A DNA stretch of 64,000 nt from Gammaproteobacteria bacterium (GCA_030066085.1 JASJCI010000039.1:1-64000), one strand, 5' to 3'; shown: positions 18,135-28,210, numbered from the stretch's first letter. Program-made: numbers and translations. The notes: generated by a model from the sequence alone, not told the origin.

Positions 18135-19504
18135 GCGAAGCGCGCGTCCACACCCGCTCGCGCCTGCTCGACCAGGCGGGCCTGTCACCGGAACTGGAGG
18201 AAGAGGCACGTCGCGCGGACGACCAGGCCTGGATCGACGTCATCCAGCGTATGGACAGCATTTATACCGACCTGGTGCACTACCAGGTCGAGCTGGAAGA
18301 AAAAAACAGCGAACTCGAGGACGCGCAGCGTTTCATCCAGAGCGTGATCTCGTCGATGACCGAGGTACTGATCGTGTGCGACGTCAGCGGTCGAATCCAG
18401 CAGGTCAACCAGGCCCTGCTCGATCACATCGGCGTCACGGCCGAGGCATTGATCGGCGAATCACTGACGATGTTGTTCAGCAAAAAGGACCTGTCCAAGG
18501 TAGCCGACTTTCCGCAGCATATTCGCGCCGGTTCGCTGATCGAGTGCGAGGTCGACCTGGTAGACAGCAAGCGGCAACTGGTGCCGATGGCGCTGAACTG
18601 CAGCGCGCGATTCGATCACGATAATCTGCCCTCGGGACTGGTGATCACCGGCCGCCCGCTGGGTGAACTGCGACGTGCCTACAGCGATTTACATCGCGCG
18701 CACGAGGACCTGAAGGCGGCGCAGCAGCACCTGGTCCAGTCCGAGAAGCTTGCCAGTCTCGGTCGCCTGGTGGCCGGTGTTGCGCATGAACTGAACAACC
18801 CGATCAGCTTCCTGTTCGCCAACATGCACGCGCTGTCGGGTTATCGCGACAAGCTGGCAACCTACCTCGACGCGATCCACGCCGATGTCGAGCACGACGA
18901 GCGCGAGCGGCTGCGCGCGGAGCTGCGTATCGATCACCTGCTGCAGGATATAGCGCCACTGCTCGAGGGTTCGATGGAAGGCGCGGAACGGGTCAGCGAA
19001 ATCGTGCAGAACCTGCGCCGTTTCGCCACCCCGCAACAGGGGGAGCAGGTCGATTTCGACCTGGTGAGCGTGGTCGACCGGGCGATCAACTGGGTGTTGA
19101 AAGCGGCGTCGGTCAAACCCGAGGTCGTCACCCACTTCCCCGAGTCGCTGGTGTTGTGCAACAGCGAAGGTCACGTGCATCAAATCCTCGTCAACCTGCT
19201 GCAAAACGCGCTCGACGCGATGGCGCTGATCGATCGACCCAGGCTCGAGATCACGATCGAGGCCGGGGCCGAGTTTGCGCGCGTGCGCGTACGCGATTTT
19301 GGTCACGGTATCAACGATGCCGATTTGCTGCGCCTGTTCGATCCGTTTTTTACCACCAAGGCCGTGGGCACCGGCACCGGGCTCGGTCTGTATATCAGCT
19401 ACGGTCTTGCGACCGAACAGTGCCGCGGTAACCTGGAGGCGCGCAGTTTCGGCAGCGACGGTGCCGAATTCGCGCTCAGCCTGCCGCTCGGAGGGGAGCA
19501 ATGA
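18131..19504 (+). CDS. hupT: Sensor histidine kinase of the H2-sensing system
   Basis: 457 residues, cytoplasmic, with no membrane helix. A short coiled coil (about 40-70) leads into a PAS domain (about 70-190) and the kinase core. The phospho-acceptor is H219 in VAGVAHELNNP, the N-box is LVNLLQNALDAM and the G-box is GTGTGLGLYI. HupT/HoxJ is held inactive or active by contact with the regulatory hydrogenase HupUV according to H2. It overlaps hupR and hupU by four bases each. Confidence 0.95.
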
Positions 19505-20505
19505 GCGAATTCAACCTGCTCTGGCTGCAATCCGGCGGCTGCGGCGGCTGCAGCATGTCGGTGCTGAACGCCGAAGCGCCGGACTTTTATCGCAGCCTGT
19601 CGCGAAACGGCATCAACCTGTTGTGGCATCCGTCCTTCAGCGAGGCCAGCGGACGCGAATTTCTCGACCTGATCCAGCGCATCGAGGACGGTGAAATCCG
19701 GCTCGATGCCCTGTGCCTCGAGGGCTCGGTGATGATGGGACCACGCGGCAGCGGGCGGTTTCACCTGCTCGCCGGCAGCCGCCGACCGATGTTCGACGTG
19801 ATTCGCGCGCTTGCCGGGCAGGCGCGGTTTACCGTCGCCATCGGCAGTTGCGCGGCGTTCGGCGGCATTACCATGGCAGGGCCGAATCCGGGCGAGGCAA
19901 TCGGCCTGCAGTACGAGGGCAAACAGGCCGGTGGTCTGCTCGGCAGCGAGTGGCGCAGTGCCGGCGATTTGCCGGTGATCAATATCGCGGGCTGCCCGAC
20001 CCATCCGAACTGGGTGATCGATACGCTGGTGCAGCTGGCCGCCGGTGAACTGGGTCAACGTCAGCTCGATAGCAATCATCGACCCCGCAGCTACACCGAT
20101 CACCTGGTACACCACGGCTGCCCGCGCAACGAGTATTACGAATTCAAGGCCAGTGCCGAAAAGCCCTCCGACCAGGGTTGCATGATGGAGCATCTCGGCT
20201 GTCTCGGCACGCAGGCGCGCGCCGACTGCAATACGCGCCTGTGGAACGGCAGCGGTTCATGCCTGCGCGGCGGTTACGCCTGCATCAACTGCACCGCGCC
20301 CGAGTTCGAGGAACCCGGACACTGCTTTACCGAAACGCCCAAGATCGCCGGTATCCCGATCGGCCTGCCGACCGATATGCCGAAGGCCTGGTTCGTGGCG
20401 CTCGCTTCGCTGGCCAAGGCCGCTACGCCGAAACGCCTGCGGGTCAACGCCAGTACCGATCGCATCCGGATATCGCCGGGACAACACGACGAGCGGGACG
20501 ACTGA
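19501..20505 (+). CDS. hupU: Regulatory (H2-sensing) hydrogenase small subunit
   Basis: 334 residues without a Tat signal or membrane anchor, so it stays in the cytoplasm, as expected of HupU/HoxB. The proximal motif is SGGCGGCSMSV, lacking the extra cysteine of HupS. Further cluster cysteines are IGSCAAFGG, AGCPTHPN, HHGCPRNEYYEF, GCMMEHLGCLGT and YACINC. With HupV it forms a low-activity oxygen-insensitive H2 sensor that talks to HupT. Confidence 0.96.
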   Translation: MSEFNLLWLQSGGCGGCSMSVLNAEAPDFYRSLSRNGINLLWHPSFSEASGREFLDLIQRIEDGEIRLDALCLEGSVMMGPRGSGRFHLLAGSRRPMFDVIRALAGQARFTVAIGSCAAFGGITMAGPNPGEAIGLQYEGKQAGGLLGSEWRSAGDLPVINIAGCPTHPNWVIDTLVQLAAGELGQRQLDSNHRPRSYTDHLVHHGCPRNEYYEFKASAEKPSDQGCMMEHLGCLGTQARADCNTRLWNGSGSCLRGGYACINCTAPEFEEPGHCFTETPKIAGIPIGLPTDMPKAWFVALASLAKAATPKRLRVNASTDRIRISPGQHDERDD

Positions 20506-20506
20506 C

Positions 20507-21955
20507 GTGGGCGAGGGCAAGCGTATCCTGGGACCTTTCAACCGGGTCGAGGGCGACCTCGAAGTCACGGTCGAGTGCAGCGACGGCCGGGTTAGCCAGG
20601 CCTGGGTGAATTCGCCGCTATATCGCGGCTACGAGCAGATTCTGCAGGGCAAGGATCCGCGCGATGCACTGGTGTATACCCCGCGCATCTGCGGCATTTG
20701 CTCGGTATCGCAGTCGGTGGCCGCTGCCCGCGCGCTGGCCGCGGCACAGGGCATCGAGCCGACCGCCAACGGCAGCCTGTGTACCAACCTGATCCTGGCG
20801 GCGGAAAACCTGGCCGATCATCTCACGCATTTCTACCTGTTCTTCATGCCTGACTTTGCCCGCGAACAGTACGCCGGGCGTGACTGGTACGACGCGGTGG
20901 CGCGGCGATTCAGGGCACAGACCGGCGAGGTTGCCCGCCAGGTATTGCCCGCGCGCGCCGATTTTCTGCACCTGACCGGTATTCTTGCCGGCAAGTGGCC
21001 GCATTCGCTGGCGCTGCAGCCGGGCGGCAGCACGCGTCCGATCGCGGCCCACGAGCGCGTCAAGCTGGCCAATACGATCGACGATTTTCGCGAATTCCTC
21101 GAACAGGTACTGTTCGATGCCGCGCTCGAAGAGGTGACAACCATCAACGACCAGGATGCGCTGCTGACATTTTGTCAGTCCCGCGCCAGCGGCGATTTTG
21201 CGCAGTTCGTGCGCATCGCGCAGGATCTCGAGCTCGCCGGGATCGGTCGCGCCGCGGATGCTTTCCTGAGCTACGGTGCCTATACCGGCAACGATTCGCC
21301 GCTGTTTCGCGCGGGTCGCTGGGCGGGTGCGGAGCTGGTCTTCGATGCGGCCGACATTTCGGAGGACATCAGCCACAGCTGGCTCGACGGCCAGCGGGAG
21401 CCCGCGCACCCCTGGGACGGCAGCACGATACCGGTGGATGACGAAGCGGCCGGCTACAGCTGGTGCAAGGCGCCGCGTATCGATGGTCACGTGGTCGAGG
21501 TGGGCGCGCTGGCGCGCCAGGTGGTCGACGGTCAACCGCTGATCCGCGACCTGGTTGCGCGTAATGGCGGCAATGTATTCAGTCGCGTGGTCGCGCGTTT
21601 GCTGGAACTCGCGCGCGTGGTGCCGGCGATGCAGTCGTGGGTGCGGCAAATCGAGCCGTCGCAGAGTTTTTGCGAACATGCCGCTGTGCCCGACGAGGGG
21701 CAGGGGGCGGGCCTGGTCGAGGCAGCGCGCGGCAGCCTTGGACACTGGCTGCGGATTCGCAACGGTCGTATTCTCAATTACCAGATCGTGGCACCGACCA
21801 CGTGGAATTTTTCACCGCGCGATCGCGACGCGGTGCCGGGTGCGCTGGAGCAGGCGCTGGTCGGTACCGAGGTGGGTGATTCGGTCGAGGACAGCGTCGC
21901 GATACAGCACGTGATTCGATCCTTCGATCCGTGCATGGTCTGCACGGTGCACTGA
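20507..21955 (+). CDS. hupV: Regulatory (H2-sensing) hydrogenase large subunit
   Basis: 482 residues from a GTG one base after hupU. The L1 motif is RICGICSVSQS and the L2 motif DPCMVCTVH is the very C-terminus. There is thus no cleavable tail, the hallmark of sensor hydrogenases that need no protease. FNRVEGDLEVTVE replaces the usual TRIEGH. It forms the H2-sensing heterodimer with HupU. Confidence 0.96.
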   Translation: MGEGKRILGPFNRVEGDLEVTVECSDGRVSQAWVNSPLYRGYEQILQGKDPRDALVYTPRICGICSVSQSVAAARALAAAQGIEPTANGSLCTNLILAAENLADHLTHFYLFFMPDFAREQYAGRDWYDAVARRFRAQTGEVARQVLPARADFLHLTGILAGKWPHSLALQPGGSTRPIAAHERVKLANTIDDFREFLEQVLFDAALEEVTTINDQDALLTFCQSRASGDFAQFVRIAQDLELAGIGRAADAFLSYGAYTGNDSPLFRAGRWAGAELVFDAADISEDISHSWLDGQREPAHPWDGSTIPVDDEAAGYSWCKAPRIDGHVVEVGALARQVVDGQPLIRDLVARNGGNVFSRVVARLLELARVVPAMQSWVRQIEPSQSFCEHAAVPDEGQGAGLVEAARGSLGHWLRIRNGRILNYQIVAPTTWNFSPRDRDAVPGALEQALVGTEVGDSVEDSVAIQHVIRSFDPCMVCTVH

Positions 21956-21956
21956 C

Positions 21957-24302
21957 ATGGCCATACCGCTGCGCGAACCGTCCGACCACTGCGAGCGCAT
22001 TCGCGTGCGCGGCCAGGTACAGGGGGTCGGTTTTCGGCCGACGGTGTGGCAACTGGCGCAGCGCCACGGGCTGGCGGGCGAGGTCGGCAATGACGGCGCC
22101 GGGGTCGTCATCGTGGTCCGTGGCCACAGCACGACCATCGACGCGTTTTTACTGGAGCTCGAGACCGCGCCGCCACCGCTGGCGCGTATCGATGCCATCG
22201 AGCGCGCGGTGCTCGACGCCGCTCCGGTAACCGCGGGCTTCACGATTGCGGCCAGTGTGTCCAGTGCCGCCAGCACCGGCATCGTCGCCGACGCGGCGAC
22301 CTGCGCCGACTGTCGCGCCGAACTCGAGCGGGCAGGGGATCGTCGACACAACTACGCCTTTACCAACTGTACCCATTGCGGCCCGCGGCTGAGCATCGTG
22401 ACCGATATTCCCTACGATCGCACCAATACCAGCATGGCGACGTTCGAGATGTGCCCGGCCTGTCGCGCCGAGTATGAAAATCCCGCCGATCGTCGTTTCC
22501 ATGCTCAGCCCAACGCCTGCCCGCAATGCGGACCGCAGCTGAGTCTGCGTGACCCGCGCGGTGACGAGGTCGAAGCTGTCGACCCCTTGCGGCGCACGGC
22601 CGAGGCGATTCGTGCCGGCGAGATCGTGGCGATCAAGGGTATCGGCGGTTACCAGCTGGCCTGCGATGCCGCCAGCGAGGCCGCGGTGGCGCGCCTGCGC
22701 GCGCGCAAGCAGCGGCCGCACAAGCCGCTGGCGTTGATGGCGCGCGACCTCGAACAGGTTCGTTGCTATTGCCAGGCCGACGATGCAGAACACGGCCTGC
22801 TCGAATCGAGCCAGGCCCCGATCGTATTGCTAACACGGCGCGAACAGGGGGCTGCGCTGGCGGATTCGGTGGCTCCGGGTCAACGCCGTCTCGGTTTCAT
22901 GCTGCCGAATACACCGTTGCATCACCGCCTGCTGGCGTTGCTGGATAAACCGATCGTGCTGACCTCGGGTAATCCCCCGGGTGAACCGCAGTGTATCGAC
23001 GATGCCCTGGCCTTCGCGGGGCTGGGTTCTGTCGCCGACTGGTTCCTGGCGCACGACCGCGCCATCGTCAACCGGGTCGACGATTCGGTAGTGCGCGTCG
23101 ATGCGCATGGCGTTCAATTGCTGCGCCGCGCCCGCGGTTACGCGCCGACGCCACTGCGACTGGTCGACAGGCTGGCCGCGGATCAGCGCATCCTGGCCTG
23201 CGGCGCCGAGCTCAAGAACACGTTTTGCCTGTTGCGCGACGACCAGGCCACGCTGTCGCAGCACATCGGCGATCTCGAGGATGCGCGAACCTGCGACGAC
23301 TACGAACGCGGCATCGCGCTGTACCGGCGGCTCTACCAGTTCGAGCCGACCTGCGTCGCAGTCGATTTACACCCGGAATACCTGTCGAGCAAGTACGGGC
23401 GCGCGCTGGCCGAGGAGCAGGGTCTGACCCTGGTCGAAGTACAGCACCATCACGCGCACGTCGCCGCCTGCCTCGCGGATAACCGCTGGCGGGGCGGCAC
23501 GGTGCTCGGGATCGCGCTCGACGGCCTCGGATACGGCGCCGACGGCACTATCTGGGGCGGCGAATTCCTGCTCGCCGACTATGCCGATTACGAGCGGGTC
23601 GGCCGCCTGCGCCCGGCGGCGCTGGCCGGCGGTACCCGCGCCATCCTCGAGCCCTGGCGCAGTGCCTGGGCGCAGTTGCTGGCCCACCCGGACGGCGAAC
23701 AGCTGCGCCAGCGCCTGCGGGATCTCGAGATCGGACGGCGTTTCACCGGCAAGCCGCTGCACACGCTGGAACACATGATCGAGTCCGGTTTCAATACGCC
23801 GCTGACGTCGTCCTGCGGGCGCCTGTTCGACGCGGTCGCGGCGCTGCTCGGCATCGCCTTCGACGGCATCAGTTACGAGGGCCAGGCCGCGATCGAGCTG
23901 GAGAACCTGTTGACACCCGGTCGGCTCGGCAGCGTGCAACCCTATCCGTTTGCGCTGGGCAGCGGGGAGCTGTACGAAATCGACCCGGCACCGATGTGGT
24001 CGGCGTTGATCGACGACCTGCAACGGGGGCGCGATCGGGCAGCCATTGCCGCGTCGTTTCATGCCGGGCTGTCGCGGGCTGTTGCCGAACTGGCGGCGCA
24101 CATCGCGAGCGAGCGGGGAATAGCCGCTGTTGCCCTCAGCGGCGGTGTTTTTCAGAATCGCAGCCTGTTCGAAGACAGCGTCGAGCGCCTGCAGTCCGCC
24201 GGACTGCAGGTATTGTTTCACCGGCAGGTGCCCGCCAATGACGGCGGCCTGTCCCTGGGCCAGGCGGCGGTTGCCGCGGCCCGACTGTTACGCAACGAGT
24301 AA
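21957..24302 (+). CDS. hypF: Carbamoyltransferase HypF
   Basis: 781 residues with the full HypF architecture. An acylphosphatase domain (about 10-100, RVRGQVQGVGFRPTVW) is followed by two zinc fingers (CADCRAEL...CTHCGPR and CPACRAEY...CPQCGP, about 115-190), a YrdC-like domain (about 205-390, with KGIGGYQLACDA) and a Kae1-like C-terminal domain (HHHAHVAACLADN; ALSGGVFQN). It makes the thiocarbamate on HypE from carbamoyl phosphate, the source of active-site cyanide. It follows hupV by one base. Confidence 0.97.
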   Translation: MAIPLREPSDHCERIRVRGQVQGVGFRPTVWQLAQRHGLAGEVGNDGAGVVIVVRGHSTTIDAFLLELETAPPPLARIDAIERAVLDAAPVTAGFTIAASVSSAASTGIVADAATCADCRAELERAGDRRHNYAFTNCTHCGPRLSIVTDIPYDRTNTSMATFEMCPACRAEYENPADRRFHAQPNACPQCGPQLSLRDPRGDEVEAVDPLRRTAEAIRAGEIVAIKGIGGYQLACDAASEAAVARLRARKQRPHKPLALMARDLEQVRCYCQADDAEHGLLESSQAPIVLLTRREQGAALADSVAPGQRRLGFMLPNTPLHHRLLALLDKPIVLTSGNPPGEPQCIDDALAFAGLGSVADWFLAHDRAIVNRVDDSVVRVDAHGVQLLRRARGYAPTPLRLVDRLAADQRILACGAELKNTFCLLRDDQATLSQHIGDLEDARTCDDYERGIALYRRLYQFEPTCVAVDLHPEYLSSKYGRALAEEQGLTLVEVQHHHAHVAACLADNRWRGGTVLGIALDGLGYGADGTIWGGEFLLADYADYERVGRLRPAALAGGTRAILEPWRSAWAQLLAHPDGEQLRQRLRDLEIGRRFTGKPLHTLEHMIESGFNTPLTSSCGRLFDAVAALLGIAFDGISYEGQAAIELENLLTPGRLGSVQPYPFALGSGELYEIDPAPMWSALIDDLQRGRDRAAIAASFHAGLSRAVAELAAHIASERGIAAVALSGGVFQNRSLFEDSVERLQSAGLQVLFHRQVPANDGGLSLGQAAVAAARLLRNE

Positions 24303-24306
24303 TACC

Positions 24307-24591
24307 ATGTGTTTGGGAATTCCCGGAAAGATCATCGAGATCAGTGAAAACGACCCGTTGACCGCGACGGTCGACGTCGGCGGCGTGCGCCGGCCGGTCA
24401 ACATCGCCTGCATCGTGTCCGCTGACAGACCCTCGGCGTCCTGCGTCGGCGACTGGGTGCTGGTACACGTCGGCTTTGCAATGAGTCGCATCGACGAGGA
24501 CGAGGCGCAAAAAACGCTGGCGCTGCTGGCCGAACTGGGTGAAATGCAGGAGGAAATCGACGCCATGCAACATTCCGCGGAGCTGACATGA
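24307..24591 (+). CDS. hypC: HypC hydrogenase maturation chaperone
   Basis: 94 residues starting MCLGIPGKIIEI, with the essential Cys2. The body has VDVGGVRRPVNIACI and GDWVLVHVGFAMSRIDEDEA, standard for HypC. With HypD it holds the iron centre while CN and CO ligands are added. Upstream in-frame codons lie within hypF and are not used. The stop overlaps the next gene by four bases. Confidence 0.97.
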   Translation: MCLGIPGKIIEISENDPLTATVDVGGVRRPVNIACIVSADRPSASCVGDWVLVHVGFAMSRIDEDEAQKTLALLAELGEMQEEIDAMQHSAELT

Positions 24592-25277
24592 GCGACGACG
24601 AACGACTCGAGTCGCTGTACCCGTTTCTGCACGCGAAAGCGAAGGATTCGACCAGCGAAAACGCGGCATTACTCGAGTCGGTACGGCAAAAGTCGCAGTA
24701 CAGCGTCGACGTCAAGCAGGCGTTTTTCGACGCCAGTGCGCAGGCGCTGGTCGATGCCGCGCAAACCCTGGCCGACTGTTACCGACGCGGCGGCAAGCTG
24801 CTGTCGATGGGTAACGGTGGCTCCAGCTGCGACGCGTCGCACGTGGCGGTCGAGTTCCAGCACCCGGTGACCGCGGGACGACCGAGCCTGCCGGCGTTCA
24901 ACCTGGTCAACGACAATGCCTTTTTCAGCGCGGTCGCCAACGACGTTGGCGTGCAACACGTGTTTGCCCGCCAGGTCGAGGCGCATGGCCGGCGCGAGGA
25001 TTGTCTGATCGGTTTTTCCACCAGCGGTAATTCCGCCAACCTCATCGCCGGATTTCGCAAGGCGCGCGAGCTGGGGCTGGCCAGTATCGGTTTTGCCGGC
25101 GGCGACGGCGGTGAAATGTTGTCCAGCGGCCTGGTCGATCACTGCCTGGTGGTCGACACCGATTCGATTCACCGCGTGCAGGAAGTGCACGTTGCCTGTT
25201 ATCACATCCTGTGGGACCTGACGCATACGTTGCTGGCGGATCATCGCGGCAAGCTGGCGGAGGAGACATCATCATGA
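24588..25277 (+). CDS. SIS-domain protein (GmhA/phosphoheptose-isomerase-like) inside the hyp operon
   Basis: 229 residues. An N-terminal helical region of 45 residues precedes a SIS fold (about 50-215). Sugar-phosphate-binding motifs of the GmhA type are present: LLSMGNGGSSCDASHVAVEF and GFSTSGNSANLIAGFRKARE. It overlaps hypC and hypD by four bases each, so it is co-translated with the Fe(CN)2CO assembly genes. Heptose synthesis neighbours are absent. I recall similar SIS genes in other hydrogenase clusters, but no defined function. It could bind a phospho-sugar or phosphorylated metabolite linked to maturation. Confidence 0.85.
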   Translation: MSDDERLESLYPFLHAKAKDSTSENAALLESVRQKSQYSVDVKQAFFDASAQALVDAAQTLADCYRRGGKLLSMGNGGSSCDASHVAVEFQHPVTAGRPSLPAFNLVNDNAFFSAVANDVGVQHVFARQVEAHGRREDCLIGFSTSGNSANLIAGFRKARELGLASIGFAGGDGGEMLSSGLVDHCLVVDTDSIHRVQEVHVACYHILWDLTHTLLADHRGKLAEETSS

Positions 25278-26428
25278 AATACGTCGACGAATTCCGCGAT
25301 CCCGACATGGCGCGGGCGCTGGTCGAGCGGATCGCGACCCTGACCGCAAACCTGATGACTAACCGGCAGCTGCCGCTGCAGCTGATGGAATTCTGCGGCG
25401 GTCACACGCATACCATTTTCCGCTACGGCATCGAGCAGATGCTGCCGGACGAGATCGAGATGGTACATGGACCGGGGTGCCCGGTGTGTGTTCTGCCGAT
25501 GGGACGGGTTGACGATTGCGTTGACCTGGCCGAGCGACCCGACGTGATCTTCACCACTTTTGGCGATGCGATGCGCGTGCCGGGTTCGCGCAAGAGCCTG
25601 CTGCAGGCCAAGGCCGACGGCGCCGATGTGCGCATGGTCTATTCACCGCTGGATGCGCTCGAACTGGCGCGACGCAATCCCGATCGACAGGTCATCTTTT
25701 TTGCGCTCGGTTTCGAAACCACCATGCCGAGCACGGCGTTGACCGTGCTGCAGGCGAAACGCGAGGGCGTGACCAATTTTTCGCTGTTCTGCAACCACAT
25801 TACCACCGTGCCGACGATCAAGGCGATTCTCGATTCGCCGGACATGATGATCGACGGCTTTCTCGCGCCCGGACATGTCAGCATGGTGGTCGGTGAACAG
25901 CCCTTCCGGTTCATTGCCGACGTTTATGACAAGCCGATCGTCATTACCGGTTTCGAGCCGCTGGATATCCTGCAGTCGATTCACATGCTGCTGGCGCAGA
26001 TGGCCGAGGGCCGCTGCGCGGTCGAAAACCAGTACCAGCGCGTGGTGCAGGCCGGCGGTAATGTCGCCGGGCTCGATGCAATCCACGAAGTGTTCGAACT
26101 GCGCGAGTTTTTCGAATGGCGCGGGCTCGGCTCGATCGATCACTCCGGCGTGCGCATGCGCGATGCCTTTGCCGATTTTGATGCCGAGCGCAGGTTCAGC
26201 GTACCCAACCTGAAGATTGCCGATCCCAAGTCCTGCCAGTGCGGCGAGGTGCTCAAGGGCGTCATCCGTCCCTGGGAGTGCAAGGTATTCGGCACGCAGT
26301 GTAACCCGGAAACGCCGATGGGCGCGCTGATGGTATCGACCGAGGGCGCCTGCGCGGCCTACTACAACTTCGGCAACCTCGACGAACTGCTGCACAAGCG
26401 CGAGCGCAAGGCCGCGGTGTCGTCATGA
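25274..26428 (+). CDS. hypD: HypD, Fe-S scaffold for Fe(CN)2CO assembly
   Basis: 384 residues from the ATG at 25274, coupled to the SIS gene. Conserved motifs are FCGGHTHTIF (about 43-52), GPGCPVCVLP (about 69-78), GFETTMPS, LAPGHVS, and a C-terminal [4Fe-4S] region CQCGEVLKG...CKVFGTQCNP. HypD with HypC carries the iron to which CN and CO are attached. All visible signature cysteines are kept. Confidence 0.97.
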   Translation: MKYVDEFRDPDMARALVERIATLTANLMTNRQLPLQLMEFCGGHTHTIFRYGIEQMLPDEIEMVHGPGCPVCVLPMGRVDDCVDLAERPDVIFTTFGDAMRVPGSRKSLLQAKADGADVRMVYSPLDALELARRNPDRQVIFFALGFETTMPSTALTVLQAKREGVTNFSLFCNHITTVPTIKAILDSPDMMIDGFLAPGHVSMVVGEQPFRFIADVYDKPIVITGFEPLDILQSIHMLLAQMAEGRCAVENQYQRVVQAGGNVAGLDAIHEVFELREFFEWRGLGSIDHSGVRMRDAFADFDAERRFSVPNLKIADPKSCQCGEVLKGVIRPWECKVFGTQCNPETPMGALMVSTEGACAAYYNFGNLDELLHKRERKAAVSS

Positions 26429-27489
26429 GCGAAACGGTAAAACAGCCCGTCGTTCGCGGTCGTCTGCGGGCCGATACCATTACGCTGGCGCACGGCAGCG
26501 GCGGCAAGGCCATGCGCGACCTGATCGACGACCTGTTTGTCGCCGGATTCGACAATCCCGAGCTCAGCCGGCTCGAGGACCAGGCCAGCTTCGATATCGC
26601 GACCCTGACGTCGGCCGGTGACCGGCTGGCGTTGACCACCGATTCCTACGTCGTCGATCCGCTGTTTTTCCCGGGCGGCGATATCGGCAAGCTTGCGGTC
26701 AGTGGCACGGTAAACGATCTCGCGGTTGGCGGCGCGCGGCCACTGTACCTGACCTGCGGCATGGTGATCGAGGAAGGTATGGCAGTCGCGCAGCTGCGGC
26801 AAATCGTTGCCTCGATGAAAGCCACCGCTGACCTCGCCGGCGTATCGATCGTCACCGGCGATACCAAGGTTGTCCAGCGCGGCGCGGCCGATAAACTGTT
26901 CATCAACACTGCCGGGGTTGGTGTCATCGCGCGCGGCATCAGCCTCGATGCCGGCAGCGCTCAACCCGGTGACTGCGTGCTGATCAACGGCGAGATCGGC
27001 AATCACGGCGCCGCGATCGTCGATGCGCGCGGAGAAATGGCGCTCGACAACAGCATCGAGAGCGATTGCCGCCCGCTGGCATCACTGATCGAGGCCATGC
27101 TCGACGCCTGTCCCGAGATTCGCTGCATGCGCGATGCAACCCGCGGTGGGCTGGCCACCGTGTTGAACGAGTTTGCCACCGCCAGCGGCGTCGGCATACG
27201 CATCGACGAGGCCGCCGTGCCGCTGCGCGAGGACGTGCGCGGCGTATGCGAAATCCTGGGCCTCGACCCGCTCTACCTCGCCAACGAGGGCAAGGTGGTC
27301 GCGATCGTGCCGGCAGCCGCTGCGGACAGCGTACTCGCCGCGATGCGCGCCCATCCGGACGGCGTCGACAGCGCGCGCATCGCCGAGGTGACCGGGGGGC
27401 CGTCGGGACGCGTGACGCTGGCGACGCGCTTCGGCGGCGATCGCGTGGTCGACATGCTGGTCGGCGAACAACTCCCCAGGATTTGCTAG
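26425..27489 (+). CDS. hypE: HypE, carbamoyl dehydratase
   Basis: 354 residues of the PurM-like fold, starting with ITLAHGSGGKAMRDLI. ATP-binding motifs include TDSYVVDPLFFPGGDIG and GDTKVV. The protein ends PRIC, the invariant C-terminal cysteine that is carbamoylated by HypF and dehydrated to thiocyanate. It overlaps hypD by four bases and is followed after ten bases by the nickel transporter gene. Confidence 0.97.
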   Translation: MSETVKQPVVRGRLRADTITLAHGSGGKAMRDLIDDLFVAGFDNPELSRLEDQASFDIATLTSAGDRLALTTDSYVVDPLFFPGGDIGKLAVSGTVNDLAVGGARPLYLTCGMVIEEGMAVAQLRQIVASMKATADLAGVSIVTGDTKVVQRGAADKLFINTAGVGVIARGISLDAGSAQPGDCVLINGEIGNHGAAIVDARGEMALDNSIESDCRPLASLIEAMLDACPEIRCMRDATRGGLATVLNEFATASGVGIRIDEAAVPLREDVRGVCEILGLDPLYLANEGKVVAIVPAAAADSVLAAMRAHPDGVDSARIAEVTGGPSGRVTLATRFGGDRVVDMLVGEQLPRIC

Positions 27490-27499
27490 GAGCCAGGCC

Positions 27500-28192
27500 A
27501 TGTTCAGTTTACTGTTTCTCGGTTTCGTCATCGGCATGCGCCACGCGCTCGAGGCGGATCACCTGGCCGCGGTAGCTTCGCTGGCCAGTCGCAGTGCATC
27601 GCTGCGCCAGTCGGTGCGCCACGGCACGGCCTGGGGCATCGGCCACACGCTGACGCTGTTCCTGTTCGGCGGGCTGGTGCTGGCGATGGACAGTTTGGTA
27701 CCGCAGGACTTCGCGCGTACGCTGGAAGCGGTGGTCGGAGTCATGCTGGTGCTGCTCGGCGCCGACGTTATTCGGCGCGTTATCCGCCAGCGGATTCATT
27801 ACCACGCGCATCGGCACGGCGCCGAAAATCCGCATTTCCACGCGCATTCGCACGCCGGCGAGGGTGATCATGCGCACAGTGATCACGCCCATGCCCACGA
27901 CCGCGATTTTCCGCTGCGCGCGCTGCTGGTGGGCCTGGTACACGGCATGGCCGGCTCCGCAGCGCTGATTTTACTGACCCTGGAAACGGTCGAGTCGGTA
28001 GCGCTGGGGATTGCTTACATCGCGCTTTTCGGCCTGGGGTCGATTGCCGGCATGGCCCTGCTATCGGCGGTGATTTCGCTACCGTTGCGTTTTTCCGCGC
28101 GTCGCCTGACCTGGCTGCATAACGGCCTGCAGCTGTCGATCGGCTGCCTGACGCTCGCTATCGGCAGTGCGGTCGTATGGCAAAGCTGGTAG
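27500..28192 (+). CDS. NicO/NiCoT-like nickel permease
   Basis: 230 residues with about six membrane helices. The first helix carries RHALEADHLAAVASL, containing the H-x4-D-H nickel/cobalt signature. A second helix has GIGHTLTLF, and HGMAGSAALILL follows after the loop. The central loop (about 95-135) is His-rich (HAHRHGAENPHFHAHSHAGEGDH style, split here by other residues). It is the last gene of the hup-hyp train, ten bases after hypE, so it most likely supplies nickel for the hydrogenases. A bidirectional terminator follows. Confidence 0.88.
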   Translation: MFSLLFLGFVIGMRHALEADHLAAVASLASRSASLRQSVRHGTAWGIGHTLTLFLFGGLVLAMDSLVPQDFARTLEAVVGVMLVLLGADVIRRVIRQRIHYHAHRHGAENPHFHAHSHAGEGDHAHSDHAHAHDRDFPLRALLVGLVHGMAGSAALILLTLETVESVALGIAYIALFGLGSIAGMALLSAVISLPLRFSARRLTWLHNGLQLSIGCLTLAIGSAVVWQSW

Positions 28193-28210
28193 GCGCAGGG
28201 TTGCCGGCAC

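Noticed and set aside
24588-25277. Naming the SIS gene gmhA and assigning it to LPS heptose synthesis
   Set aside because: No heptose genes are near and it is embedded in hyp genes; the fold alone does not fix the substrate.
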